64,000 nt of DNA. Source: Dorea sp. D27 (GTDB taxonomy: Bacteria > Bacillota > Clostridia > Lachnospirales > Lachnospiraceae). This document shows, one piece after another, positions 34,290 through 43,503 of this stretch. The position numbers were made by a program, and so were the translations under genes. Each line of letters starts with the position of its first letter. Position 1 is the first letter of the stretch. The notes under the pieces are model-generated. The model was given only the letters and a program-made list of their open reading frames with translations, was not told where the DNA came from and did no database searches. The stretch is taken from the NCBI RefSeq assembly GCF_001185345.1, contig NZ_KQ236743.1:1015001-1079000 (forward strand). The letters run 5' to 3'.

Positions 34290-34668
34290 GCCAATCCAAA
34301 TCCCCTCTGTCAATTGCTAATATTATCACTTCCGCCGTGGCCAGATTCGTAGCCATCGGTATGTTATGCATATCGCAGAGACGCACGACGTCGTTGACAT
34401 TGGGCTCATGCGGCTTAGCGCTCAGCGGATCCCTCAGGAAGATAAGTGCATCAATGTCGTTCTGCCCAATCTGAGCTCCAAGCTGCTGCATCCCTCCCAG
34501 CGGTCCTGCAAGATATTTGTGGATATTCAGATTTGTCACCTCTTCGATGAGACGTCCGGTCGTTCCGGTGGCAAACAGATTATGCTTGCTTAAAATTCCA
34601 CGGTATGCAATACAGAAGTTCTGCATCAGCGTTTTCTTGGAATCATGTGCAATCAGGCCTATATTCAT
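34273..34668 (-). CDS. mgsA: MgsA, methylglyoxal synthase
   Basis: This enzyme converts dihydroxyacetone phosphate to methylglyoxal and phosphate, a bypass of lower glycolysis. The 131-residue protein has NIGLIAHDSKK, ATGTTGRL (phosphate binding), GPLGGMQQLGAQI and the catalytic Asp in LRDPLSAKPHEPDV-like FLRDPLSAKPHEP. The ATG at 34668 follows AAGGAG by 8 bases; an upstream in-frame GTG overlaps that site. It lies between rodA (12 bases) and the dacF-like gene, overlapping the latter. Confidence 0.95.
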   Translation of the reverse strand: MNIGLIAHDSKKTLMQNFCIAYRGILSKHNLFATGTTGRLIEEVTNLNIHKYLAGPLGGMQQLGAQIGQNDIDALIFLRDPLSAKPHEPNVNDVVRLCDMHNIPMATNLATAEVIILAIDRGDLDWREMYR

Positions 34669-34680
34669 AGTATTCACTCC

Positions 34681-35805
34681 TTATTGATATTTTTTCGGCT
34701 GTAGACCTACATTTAAAACAAATCCAATACCGATATATAAACTGACCAGCGATGTCAGTCCGTAACTTACAAACGGCAGCGGAACCCCAGTATTCGGAAG
34801 TACCTTCGTGGCGACCCCGATATTAATGAAGCTCTGGAACCCGATGAGCCCCCCGATACCGCAGCATATGATTTTCCCCGCCATATCCTGCGATCGGACC
34901 CCTATCAGAATACATTGTATCACAATTATTAATATGAGTGCAATAACAACACAAGAACCTATAAAACCTAATTCTTCCCCCACGATGGCGAAGATAAAGT
35001 CTGTCTGCGGCTCCAGAATAAAGTTCCCGTTTTTTACGGATGTCGTCGTGTTGTTATTGAGCCCTTTCCCTGTCAGCTGTCCGGAGCCGATAGCCATCTC
35101 AGAGTTGTTCTGCTGGTAGGCCCCGTCACTGGCATACTTCTCCGGTTCCAGAAAGGCGAGGATACGTTCCTGCTGGTAATCCTTCAGTATCTTCTGATCC
35201 GGCTGGACGACAATGCTCAGGAATATGATTGCTGTCGGTATCAGTATCAGCAGAACGGTTCCGATGAACTTGTAGCTCAGCCCACCGATATATATGAGCA
35301 GGCAGAGAACGAGCGCCGTACATATTGTAGTGGAAAGGTTTGGCTCCACGATAATCAGTGCCAGCGGGACGCCAGCCAGCGCCGCATATTTTATGATAGT
35401 CCACCTGTAATTGATGTCCTCTTCATGCTTCATGAGGAACTTGGCAAAAAACAGGATTAACAGAATCTTGGCAAGTTCCGACGGCTGAAACGTCGTAAAG
35501 CCCAGGTCTATCCAACGGGTTGCCCCATTGACCTCATCCCCGATAAACAGCACGAGCAAAAGGCTCAATATGGAAAATCCATAGATGAGCCAGTACATAT
35601 TCAGTACCCATACATAATCAATGAGGGATACGACCGCCATCACGCCCAGCCCCAGCACTAGGCCGACTATCTGCTTGTTCTGGTATGATTCATTGGCGCT
35701 GCCGACTACGAGCACGCCGAGTATCGACAGAGCCAGTACGGATATGACTAATGTGAACTTGTAATCTTTTAACCGGTAAGGTTTTGTAAATCGAGGTAAT
35801 TTCAC
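34681..35805 (-). CDS. rodA: RodA, SEDS peptidoglycan glycosyltransferase
   Basis: RodA polymerises glycan strands for lateral wall growth with a class B PBP. The 374-residue protein has about ten membrane segments. The SEDS signature is seen in GATRWIDLGFTTFQPSELAKI, with a long outer loop carrying ILEPQTDFIFAIVGEELGF and the C-terminal NTGVPLPFVSYG. The GTG start at 35805 overlaps minE by 4 bases. FtsW and SpoVE are relatives; the mre/pbp2 neighbours favour RodA. Confidence 0.92.
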   Translation of the reverse strand: MKLPRFTKPYRLKDYKFTLVISVLALSILGVLVVGSANESYQNKQIVGLVLGLGVMAVVSLIDYVWVLNMYWLIYGFSILSLLLVLFIGDEVNGATRWIDLGFTTFQPSELAKILLILFFAKFLMKHEEDINYRWTIIKYAALAGVPLALIIVEPNLSTTICTALVLCLLIYIGGLSYKFIGTVLLILIPTAIIFLSIVVQPDQKILKDYQQERILAFLEPEKYASDGAYQQNNSEMAIGSGQLTGKGLNNNTTTSVKNGNFILEPQTDFIFAIVGEELGFIGSCVVIALILIIVIQCILIGVRSQDMAGKIICCGIGGLIGFQSFINIGVATKVLPNTGVPLPFVSYGLTSLVSLYIGIGFVLNVGLQPKKYQ

Positions 35806-36014
35806 GTCTCTTCTCCTGCTATTTTAATCAATATGTGAGTTCTCGTTATCTCTACATCAAATTCATCTTCTGTAAGTTCCATATATTTGGACAACGCTTT
35901 GTATAATTCCCGGCAGATATTATCGTATGCCGCCGGCGCACACTGTACACGGTCTGATGTGACAAGCACTTTCAGACGGTTTTTGGCTATCGACACAGAA
36001 GATTTTCTTAACAT
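35802..36014 (-). CDS. minE: MinE, division topological specificity factor
   Basis: This short MinE of 70 residues stimulates MinD ATPase and sets pole-to-pole oscillation. KNRLKVLVTSDRVQCAP and YMELTEDEFDVEI match the family; the N-terminal anti-MinCD helix is short. It is 11 bases after minD and overlaps rodA. Presence of MinE rather than DivIVA-only control suggests oscillating Min, as in several Clostridia. Confidence 0.92.
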   Translation of the reverse strand: MLRKSSVSIAKNRLKVLVTSDRVQCAPAAYDNICRELYKALSKYMELTEDEFDVEITRTHILIKIAGEET

Positions 36015-36025
36015 CTGGTTCCCTC

Positions 36026-36817
36026 CTAATCTTTCTTGAATAACTGTGAAAGTTTAGTGAAGAATCCTGTTTCAGTATTCAAATCCATAAAAGGTACTTC
36101 TATTCCCATGATCCTCTTGCATATATTGAGATATGCCTTGCCAGCTTTAGAATCGATGCCGATAACCGGTTCGCCCTGGTTCGTTCCGATGACGACATGT
36201 TCGTCATCCGGAAGAGCGCCAATAAGAGGAACAGACAATATCTCCGTGACATCATCCACGGACATCATATCTCCTCGTTTGACCATATCCATACGGATAC
36301 GGTTGATGATGAGCTCTACCTGCGTCAGGCCGTTGTTCTCCAACAGTCCGATTATCCTGTCGGCATCTCTGATGGCAGATACTTCCGGCGTCGTAACAAC
36401 AATTGCGCGGTCTGCACCTGTGATGGCATTTTGGAACCCTTGTTCGATTCCTGCCGGACAGTCCAGAAGTATGTAATCAAATTCTTCTTTCAGCTCAGAA
36501 GTCAGCTTCTTCATCTGGCCCGGCGATATGGCCGACTTGTCCTTCGTCTGCGCTGATGGGAGCAGCCACAGGTTCTCATACCTCTTGTCCCTGATAAGCG
36601 CCTGCTTCAGCCTGCATGTGCCCTCAATCACGTCCACCAGATTATACACGATCTGGTTTTCCAGTCCCATGACGACATCCAGGTTCCTGAGCCCCAGGTC
36701 CGTATCAATCACTATGACCTTTTTGTCGAACTGGGATAAGCCAGCTCCTATATTAGCCGTTGTCGTCGTCTTGCCGACTCCGCCTTTTCCTGATGTAATT
36801 ACGATAACTTCGCCCAT
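36026..36817 (-). CDS. minD: MinD, septum-site determining ATPase
   Basis: MinD is a membrane-binding ATPase that carries MinC. The 263-residue protein has the deviant Walker A GKGGVGKTTT, switch DTDLGLRNLDV and DCPAGIEQGF. It ends in a C-terminal amphipathic tail (GFFTKLSQLFKKD) that docks on the membrane. AGGAGG precedes the ATG, which overlaps minC by 19 bases. Confidence 0.97.
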   Translation of the reverse strand: MGEVIVITSGKGGVGKTTTTANIGAGLSQFDKKVIVIDTDLGLRNLDVVMGLENQIVYNLVDVIEGTCRLKQALIRDKRYENLWLLPSAQTKDKSAISPGQMKKLTSELKEEFDYILLDCPAGIEQGFQNAITGADRAIVVTTPEVSAIRDADRIIGLLENNGLTQVELIINRIRMDMVKRGDMMSVDDVTEILSVPLIGALPDDEHVVIGTNQGEPVIGIDSKAGKAYLNICKRIMGIEVPFMDLNTETGFFTKLSQLFKKD

Positions 36818-37395
36818 GATAAACTTCCTCCTACATTCGGTTTTACTTCAATATCTCCAATGCGAAGCCTTTTGGGGCTCATATGGAGTGCTGCGATGAC
36901 CGCACTGCCATCACCTGCGGCACCTGCAATCACTGTGCCGTATATCGTGCCGATGACCACCACATTACCTTTGGCGGCCACCTTGGCACCTTCTTCTACA
37001 TCTCCGATGATGACGATGCTCGTCTCAGATTCTAAAATCTGTCTTCCTCTCAGTGTACCTCTATAGAACTGGCCGTCTCTTTCATGGATTTCCGAAAGGC
37101 TCTCATCCAGCATTCTTTTGTGCATCTGCTCTGTATATGTGTTCTTCTCTATAATGCAGAGTATGTGTATTCCCGCGGCCTCCTCGATTGTCTCAACGAG
37201 CAGGCGCTCTTCCTCCTCCGTAAATGTCCGTCCTTCAAATTCCACTGCCATCTTTGCATTGTTAAAAAAATGCGCGGCGGATTCGAATCTGGTCTTGACT
37301 TCCGGTAATAAATCTCTGTAAGGCATCTCTCCGTCCAGGTGGATAGTGATGCCGTATTTATTACTCTTAATGAGAACCGGGTCTTTCACATTCAC
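36799..37395 (-). CDS. minC: MinC, septum formation inhibitor
   Basis: MinC blocks FtsZ assembly when bound to MinD. The 198-residue protein has a divergent N-terminal FtsZ-binding domain (about 1-95). The C-terminal beta-helix domain has RGTLRGRQILESETSIVIIGDV and KGNVVVIGTIYGTVIAGA. The GTG start follows AAAGGATGA. It is 12 bases after pbp2 and starts the minCDE block within the rod operon. Confidence 0.93.
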   Translation of the reverse strand: MNVKDPVLIKSNKYGITIHLDGEMPYRDLLPEVKTRFESAAHFFNNAKMAVEFEGRTFTEEEERLLVETIEEAAGIHILCIIEKNTYTEQMHKRMLDESLSEIHERDGQFYRGTLRGRQILESETSIVIIGDVEEGAKVAAKGNVVVIGTIYGTVIAGAAGDGSAVIAALHMSPKRLRIGDIEVKPNVGGSLSWAKLS

Positions 37396-37407
37396 TCATC
37401 CTTTCTG

Positions 37408-40350
37408 CTAATCCCCTCCTGTTGCGCTGCTACCGATTGTTGCTGCTTCACCGGTGATGATCTCATCTTCCGGAGCTATCTCATAGTAGTATTTCATGAC
37501 ATCTCTGCCCACTTCAGAGGCGTAAGTAGAACTGTATCCGTTTGCAATCCTGATTGCAAACGCCACCTCCGGGCTGTCGCTTGGCGCAAAGCCTACGAAT
37601 AATCCATGATCGGGATGAGTTGTGCTCTGCTGTGCTGTTCCTGTCTTTCCTGACAGTTTTAAACTGCTTGTATTCAAATCTGAGAAAGTTGCACTATGGT
37701 TGACAATCACTGCCCGCATACCGTTGTGAACTGCATTCCAGGTAGAGGCGGACACGTCTGAAAGCTGGTTCTTGACCTTAGGTTCATATTCTTTTATCGT
37801 CTTCCCGTCTACAGACGCTACCTTGTCAAGCAGTGTCAGGTCATAGACGGTTCCCTTGTTAGCTACTGCAGTTATATATTTGGCCAGCTGGCTCGTCGTA
37901 TAGTTGTTTCTGCCCTGTCCGATAGCGGAACGAACGGAGTCCTCATCCGATATCTGGGGGCTGGATTCATCAATCTCGAGGCCCGAAGTCTCATTCAGGC
38001 CAAAGGCCTGGGCGTACTTTTTCAGCTTGTCAAGTCCCAGGTCGCTGGAATAATACGAATTTGACGCGCTGCCCTCGTTGTTGTCCGAGGCAACCCTATC
38101 CAGCCCGCCGTCTTTCAGCCCGAGACGGTACCCTACCTCATAAAAGTAGCTGTTGCAGGAGTTTTCGATTCCCCCTTCGACATTCAGCGTGCCGTGGGCC
38201 TGCGGATATATCCAGCACTTCGGGCTTGGCTTTATCTTCTCATATACGCCGTGGCACGTTATATAGGAATCCGTATTGATGACACCCTCTGTAAGCCCTG
38301 CCACTGCAACGAGAGGCTTGTACGTAGAACCGGGTGCTGTCTTTTCCTGTGTCGCATTGTTGTAGAACGGCCTTGACTGGTCGGTCAGAAGTTTATTGTA
38401 ATATTCAGAATCCATCGCATTGGCCAGACGGTTATTGTCATATCCCGGATACGATACACATGCAAGCACCTGGCCGCTGTTCGTATCTGTCATCACGATC
38501 GAGCCTGTACAAGGTTCCAGCGCCAGCTGTCCCGGCGTTATTGTAAGGTCCTTTATCTTACCTCTCAGGAAATCGTAAGCTCCTATGCTGCCGGTGTTCA
38601 GACCGTTATACTGTGCCTCATCGTATTCCAGCACTTCCTGTTCGTAGAGCATGAGGCATATCTGCCTGCCGGTCACTGCTCCTGATTTTATCATATATTT
38701 ATATATAAGTTTGTCAAATCCGCTGTTAGAGTCCAGATAGTCGATAATATATTTCACCATGCCCTGATACAGCTCCCCTGCGTCAGAGTATCTGCCGTCC
38801 TCGACAAACTCTTTCAGCTTGGACGTATCGACCCAGTTCTTGGATATTGCATAGTTTAAGTACGTGTATATATTGATGGACTCCTCATCTTTCCATGCCT
38901 TATATGTCGAATCGTTCGTATCTATGGCGCCTGACTTGATGACACCCGTCGTGTTCGTCAGAATTTCCGACACGATATACGTCATATAAGCCTGCATCTC
39001 CTTGGACATCTCCTTATATGCTTTTTCATCCGGATCCGTCAGTACGTCTACAAGATTATTCAGGACTTCTTCCTTCCTCGCGCCAAAGGCCGCCGCAACT
39101 TCTTTCTCTGTAGTTCCTGCGTCTTCCTCCTCAAAATGGCTCATATCCAGTATATCATTGGATAGGAACGTGTTATATACGTCGCCGATCGGAATGATAA
39201 CATCGCTGCCGTCCTCTACTTTCGTCCTGTCAAAATCCAGCGTGTTCTGTATCTTGGACAGCAGGATACCCGCAAGTTCCTGCTCTATGATATTGTAAGC
39301 TGCTTTCTGAAGATTGGCGTCGAGCGTAAGGTAGACATCATTCCCCGCTTCCGGATTCTTTCCTTTGATCGTCTCTATCACCTTCCCGACACTGTTGACG
39401 TAGAGCTTCACCTGCCCCTTCTTCCCCTGCAGCTGCTTGTCCAGCGTCTTCTCAAGGCCGGCTTTGCCCACCGTATCCTGCTTGGAATATGCTTCCTGCT
39501 CTTTCTTGCTGAGAGCGTCATAATCTTCCTGGGATATCTGCCCGGTATAACCGATGACCGAAGCAAAGCACTTGCTGTCCGTATAGCGGCGCAGAGACTC
39601 CTCCTCTATATCGACCCCCTGCAGGGTATCCAGATTCTCCATGATAACAGCCACCGTCTCGTCGCTTACGTCCTCTGCAATCGTAGTCGCGATGAATTTC
39701 TGGAAGCTGTTGAGGGAGATTGCATATCTTATATTGACAAGCTTCAGCACATCTTCTTTGTCCATCTTCTTTTCGTCGATGCCATAGCCGTACAGCTTAT
39801 CTGTACAGAGATAATCGATAATCTCCTGTGCCGTACTGCTCTTCTGCTTATCACTGAGCTCATCTATCGTCTTCTTGCCGTATACGTCAGCAATAAAACG
39901 GAGGCGCTGCGTGTCATTTTCTGCCACATACATGTAATTGCCGTCGCCGTTCAATATGATTCCAAAATTATTGATTACCGTGTCACCGTTGGACTCTACA
40001 ATATCTATCACCGTTTGGATAACCTTATTAAGCTCCTTGTTCTTTTCAGAAGAATCTTCCCAGTTATCTTCTATCGTGACAGAATAGGCAAGTTCATTAT
40101 AGGCGAGCAGATTGCCGCTGCGGTCATATATCTTTCCGCGGGTGCCCTGAATCTCTTTCGTCTTCTGAATCTGGAGCTTGTACTCATCTGCATAGCTCTG
40201 CCCTTTCACGATCTGCAGATAAAATACCCTCTGCAGAAGGATTGCCGACAGAACGCAGAACACGATGACCGCTACAAATACTCTTGATTTTACTACTTCA
40301 TATATCCCGGATTTTATCCGGTCCCATAAGCTATACAAATTTACTTGCAC
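37408..40350 (-). CDS. mrdA: penicillin-binding protein 2 (class B, MrdA-like) with large insertion
   Basis: This transpeptidase cross-links peptidoglycan for elongation and pairs with RodA. At 980 residues it is far longer than the usual 600-700. One N-terminal helix (about 23-43) is followed by the dimerisation domain (RGKIYDRSGNLLAYN at 71). A region of about 245 residues (roughly 360-605) splits the usual link between QKAAYNIIEQEL and GSIVMTDTNSG. The catalytic domain has Ser675 in APGSTYKP, SCN at 731-733 and KTG at 902-904. The start is unclear: a GTG directly abuts AAAGGAG, while a TTG four codons later has better spacing. Confidence 0.93.
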   Translation of the reverse strand: MQVNLYSLWDRIKSGIYEVVKSRVFVAVIVFCVLSAILLQRVFYLQIVKGQSYADEYKLQIQKTKEIQGTRGKIYDRSGNLLAYNELAYSVTIEDNWEDSSEKNKELNKVIQTVIDIVESNGDTVINNFGIILNGDGNYMYVAENDTQRLRFIADVYGKKTIDELSDKQKSSTAQEIIDYLCTDKLYGYGIDEKKMDKEDVLKLVNIRYAISLNSFQKFIATTIAEDVSDETVAVIMENLDTLQGVDIEEESLRRYTDSKCFASVIGYTGQISQEDYDALSKKEQEAYSKQDTVGKAGLEKTLDKQLQGKKGQVKLYVNSVGKVIETIKGKNPEAGNDVYLTLDANLQKAAYNIIEQELAGILLSKIQNTLDFDRTKVEDGSDVIIPIGDVYNTFLSNDILDMSHFEEEDAGTTEKEVAAAFGARKEEVLNNLVDVLTDPDEKAYKEMSKEMQAYMTYIVSEILTNTTGVIKSGAIDTNDSTYKAWKDEESINIYTYLNYAISKNWVDTSKLKEFVEDGRYSDAGELYQGMVKYIIDYLDSNSGFDKLIYKYMIKSGAVTGRQICLMLYEQEVLEYDEAQYNGLNTGSIGAYDFLRGKIKDLTITPGQLALEPCTGSIVMTDTNSGQVLACVSYPGYDNNRLANAMDSEYYNKLLTDQSRPFYNNATQEKTAPGSTYKPLVAVAGLTEGVINTDSYITCHGVYEKIKPSPKCWIYPQAHGTLNVEGGIENSCNSYFYEVGYRLGLKDGGLDRVASDNNEGSASNSYYSSDLGLDKLKKYAQAFGLNETSGLEIDESSPQISDEDSVRSAIGQGRNNYTTSQLAKYITAVANKGTVYDLTLLDKVASVDGKTIKEYEPKVKNQLSDVSASTWNAVHNGMRAVIVNHSATFSDLNTSSLKLSGKTGTAQQSTTHPDHGLFVGFAPSDSPEVAFAIRIANGYSSTYASEVGRDVMKYYYEIAPEDEIITGEAATIGSSATGGD

Positions 40351-40849
40351 TCCTTTGTTCTTCTGCTTCTAACCTTCGGTTAATGTGTAATATGATCTGA
40401 TATAGTACAAGGGTGGCCAGGATGGTGTACACCAGCTCCGGCATAATCAGTTTTATAAGATAGCTGCCGAATGAAAAATCTCCGTGCAGCATATAAAAGC
40501 AAATGTATAAGACAAGTCCATACAGCAGTTCGCTCGCAGCGATGAGCGCAATCGGAAGCTTGATATCCTCATCGTAGAACAGGCGGCGGAAACATCCGTT
40601 TATATAACCGATGACAGCAAAAAGCAGCGTGTAGAAGCCAAGCGTGCCGCCCCAGAAGATATCCATAAGCAGGCCGGAGACTATCCCTACCGCCATACCT
40701 GTCTTCTTGCCGCGCATGAAGCCGAAGGAAGCCGTGACGATGATGAGCAGGTTCGGCTTGATCCCGGCAAAGGAAAGCGCGTGGAACACGGTGCTCCCCA
40801 GTAGGAAGCAGACGAGAATTATGAGAAAGGTAATCACCTTGCGTTTCAA
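40331..40849 (-). CDS. mreD: MreD, rod shape-determining membrane protein
   Basis: This is a 172-residue protein with about five membrane segments, a member of the elongation complex. GIKPNLLIIVTASFGFMRGKKTGM and GLLMDIFWGGTLGFYTL are typical MreD segments. The TTG start follows GGAGGTGAG by 5 bases. It overlaps pbp2 by 20 bases and follows mreC by 2. Confidence 0.9.
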   Translation of the reverse strand: MKRKVITFLIILVCFLLGSTVFHALSFAGIKPNLLIIVTASFGFMRGKKTGMAVGIVSGLLMDIFWGGTLGFYTLLFAVIGYINGCFRRLFYDEDIKLPIALIAASELLYGLVLYICFYMLHGDFSFGSYLIKLIMPELVYTILATLVLYQIILHINRRLEAEEQRSASKFV

Positions 40850-40851
40850 AA

Positions 40852-41733
40852 TTACTCACCTCCACCTTGCGTGTTGTCATCCTTATTGACCATATCCTGC
40901 TTTGTCGTCGTAATGACGAGAACTTCCTGCAGCTTGCTGAAATCGACTGCCGGCGTAATATATCCGGAACGGGTCAGGTTGTTGGAATCCACCTTTATCT
41001 CGCTGATATATCCGATGAACAGTCCCTGCAAAAAACGGTCTCCGATATGGGACGTTACAATCTGCTCTCCGACTTCAATCTTATTGTCATTGTTCGCGAG
41101 CTTTTCAAATCGGATCCGTCCGTCCGACATAAGCTTCAGGTCTCCCCGCACGATACACGTATCCGAGGTAGACAGCACCATGCCGCTCACATTGCTGGCA
41201 TCGTCAATGATAGACCGCACCTGGGCATAGTTCGGCCCTACCTCCGTGACAATCCCGACCAGGCCGCTGCCGGCCAGCACATTGCAGTTCTTTTTGATGC
41301 CGTCCCTGCTTCCTTTGTCTATCGTAAAATCACTGAACCAGTTCGTCCCGTTGTTGGCGATAACATGAGCACCTATTTTGTTATAATCCGAATAGTTCTC
41401 ATCCAGCTTGTACAGCTCTCTGAGACGTTCCAGCTCGTACTGGTCCTGCCTGAGCCGCGTATTGTCGATTGTCAGCTCATCCACTTTTGACTGGAGCTCG
41501 CTGTTCTCTTTCTTCATATCTTTCAACGTCTCAAAATTCTTGGAAAAATCGCTCATCCACATCCCTACATAGCTGATTCCTTTCTGCATAGGTATCACGG
41601 TATAGTTCGCAACGATACGCAGCGGCCCCTTCACGCCGGGAAGGCTGCCGATGCCCATAAGTATCACGCAGACAACGGCTGCGATGAGCAGCCAGTATTT
41701 ACTTGAAAGTGAAGATTGATTTTTGATTTTCAT
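40852..41733 (-). CDS. mreC: MreC, rod shape-determining protein
   Basis: MreC links the cytoplasmic MreB filament to wall enzymes. The 293-residue protein has one membrane helix (about 13-30), a coiled coil (about 65-110: LKDMKKENSELQSKVDELT, in part) and the outer beta domain (AHVIANNGTNWFSDFTIDKG, GLVGIVTEVGPNYAQVRSI). Gene order mreB-mreC-mreD is standard. Confidence 0.94.
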   Translation of the reverse strand: MKIKNQSSLSSKYWLLIAAVVCVILMGIGSLPGVKGPLRIVANYTVIPMQKGISYVGMWMSDFSKNFETLKDMKKENSELQSKVDELTIDNTRLRQDQYELERLRELYKLDENYSDYNKIGAHVIANNGTNWFSDFTIDKGSRDGIKKNCNVLAGSGLVGIVTEVGPNYAQVRSIIDDASNVSGMVLSTSDTCIVRGDLKLMSDGRIRFEKLANNDNKIEVGEQIVTSHIGDRFLQGLFIGYISEIKVDSNNLTRSGYITPAVDFSKLQEVLVITTTKQDMVNKDDNTQGGGE

Positions 41734-41734
41734 A

Positions 41735-42757
41735 TTATCTCATCCACCTATAATTTTCATCTAACATTGAATATGCAAGTTTTCTCAAATCTTTTGACAT
41801 AATAATTTTCTTTAATCCGGTCACCGCGCAGATGTCTGGTTCTACTGCAGTCCTGACCGGTATTCCCACCGCTTTTTCGATATAATTCTCAAGACCGGGC
41901 GTATTGGCTATTCCTCCAGTCAGGAAGATGCCGTTCTTATATATCGCCCTCCTCACTTCAGGAGGCGTACGGTCCAGCAGTGAATAGACTGCCCGAATGC
42001 ATTCCTGAAGTGGTTCCTTCAAAGCCGCGCGCACGAGGCTGACAGAGATATCCTTCTGTATCGGCACACCCATGATCATATCTCTTCCTGCTACCCTCAG
42101 GGTAGAAGACGTGTCTTCTGTAAAGACACCGAACCTTTTCCTGAGCATCTCTGCCGTCAGCCTGCCGATAAGAAAGTCATGGCTGTGCCGGACAAGATTG
42201 GCGACAGACTGGTCGAAAGTGGCTCCGCCCACTTTTACAAGCCGGTTCAGTACCATGCCGCCGCCGGCCAGAACCGACAGTTCTGTCGTCTCTCCGCCGA
42301 AATTGGCGATGAACAGTCCCCTCGTGTTCTTCACGTCCAGATTGAGACCTACTGCGTCGGCTATGGACCGCTCCACGATATTGACCTCCCTCGCTTTGGC
42401 GGTGGAGTGTATGACGAGGTCGAAGAAAGCTTTCTTCTCCACCTCCGTCACATCGGTTGGTACCGCGATGACATATTCAGAGCCCCTGGCAAACTGCCGT
42501 TCCTTCTTCAACAGGTTCTGGAGCAGGAACTGCATATTGTTGAAATGGGATATGACACCTTCCTGCATCGGAAATATGACTTCGATATTATCCGGCGCTT
42601 TCTCATACATCTCATACGCATCATCTCCGACCGCAAAGATTTCCTTTTTATTAGCAATCGCTATCACGTTTTTCTCTTTCCATATCTCATCTTTCTTTTT
42701 ATCGTAGACCTTGATCTCATAAGACCCAAGGTCTAATCCGTATATATTCCTAGCCAT
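41735..42757 (-). CDS. mreB: divergent MreB/Mbl-like actin homologue
   Basis: MreB forms filaments that direct wall synthesis. The 340-residue protein keeps the actin fold but departs at ATP-site motifs: the start is YGLDLGSYEIKVYDKK instead of DLGTANT, phosphate loop 2 is ANFGGETTELSV instead of VDIGGGTTE, and the usual EEPMAAAIG is ERSIADAVG. The adenosine motif FLTGGIANTPGLENYI is near normal. It may hydrolyse ATP slowly or not at all. Its place before mreCD is usual, and a second canonical MreB elsewhere in the genome is likely. Confidence 0.85.
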   Translation of the reverse strand: MARNIYGLDLGSYEIKVYDKKKDEIWKEKNVIAIANKKEIFAVGDDAYEMYEKAPDNIEVIFPMQEGVISHFNNMQFLLQNLLKKERQFARGSEYVIAVPTDVTEVEKKAFFDLVIHSTAKAREVNIVERSIADAVGLNLDVKNTRGLFIANFGGETTELSVLAGGGMVLNRLVKVGGATFDQSVANLVRHSHDFLIGRLTAEMLRKRFGVFTEDTSSTLRVAGRDMIMGVPIQKDISVSLVRAALKEPLQECIRAVYSLLDRTPPEVRRAIYKNGIFLTGGIANTPGLENYIEKAVGIPVRTAVEPDICAVTGLKKIIMSKDLRKLAYSMLDENYRWMR

Positions 42758-42773
42758 TTGACACTGCCCTTTC

Positions 42774-43490
42774 TTATAGTATGCCCTCCTCCCGGAAACT
42801 CATATAACAATTATTGCCAATGATGACGTGATCTAACAGATCAATTCCTATTAAGGCTCCTGCCTCCCGGATTCTCTGTGTCAGCAGCCTGTCTTCCCTG
42901 CTGGGCGAGGGGTCACCGCTCGGGTGGTTGTGCAGAACAACAATTGCGACCGCATTCTTCTGCAGCGCTTCTATGAACAGCTCTCTCGGCGTAATCAGTG
43001 ACGCGTTGACCGTCCCTTTGGATATGTCTGTCTCACCGATGAGCTTTGATTTTGAATTTAACATCAGAAGCTTCATCTGTTCCTGCTTCTCATGCCTTAA
43101 GTCTTCCATATAATAACCGGCTATGGACTCCGGACGGGTGAAGCACAGCGACTCTCCCGCGCACGCTTTCGCCAGCCTTTTTGCCAGCTCCGAGATGCAC
43201 GATATCTGAATTGCTTTCACCTTCCCTATCCCTTTGATCTGCTTCAGCCGCTCGATGCTGAACTGGTGGATGCTCAGTATCCCCGGCTCGCCGGTATGAT
43301 AAAGAATCTTTTGTGCCAGCGTCAATGCATTTTCACCTCTTGTGCCTGTACGTAACAATACAGCCAGCAGTTCCACATCGCTTAAACTGCCAGCCCCCCT
43401 TTGCTCACACTTTTCGTATGGGCGTTCCATCTCTGGAATTTCTCGAATGGTATTTGCCTGATTCATTTTATCAGCAGATTCGTACGACAC
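42774..43490 (-). CDS. radC: RadC family JAB-domain protein
   Basis: This 238-residue protein has an N-terminal helix-hairpin-helix region (LSDVELLAVLLRTG, IKGIGKVKAIQ) and a JAB metalloprotease-like domain with HNHPSGDPSPSREDRLL. Despite the name, a DNA repair role is unproven. The start is uncertain (GTG at 43490 or ATG at 43466, neither with a good ribosome site). radC next to mreB is conserved in many Firmicutes. Confidence 0.9.
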   Translation of the reverse strand: MSYESADKMNQANTIREIPEMERPYEKCEQRGAGSLSDVELLAVLLRTGTRGENALTLAQKILYHTGEPGILSIHQFSIERLKQIKGIGKVKAIQISCISELAKRLAKACAGESLCFTRPESIAGYYMEDLRHEKQEQMKLLMLNSKSKLIGETDISKGTVNASLITPRELFIEALQKNAVAIVVLHNHPSGDPSPSREDRLLTQRIREAGALIGIDLLDHVIIGNNCYMSFREEGIL

Positions 43491-43503
43491 TTCATAGAGA
43501 GAC

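Noticed and set aside
42774..43490. radC as marker of a mobile element
   Set aside because: It sits in the conserved DUF4321-radC-mreB order, so it is chromosomal.
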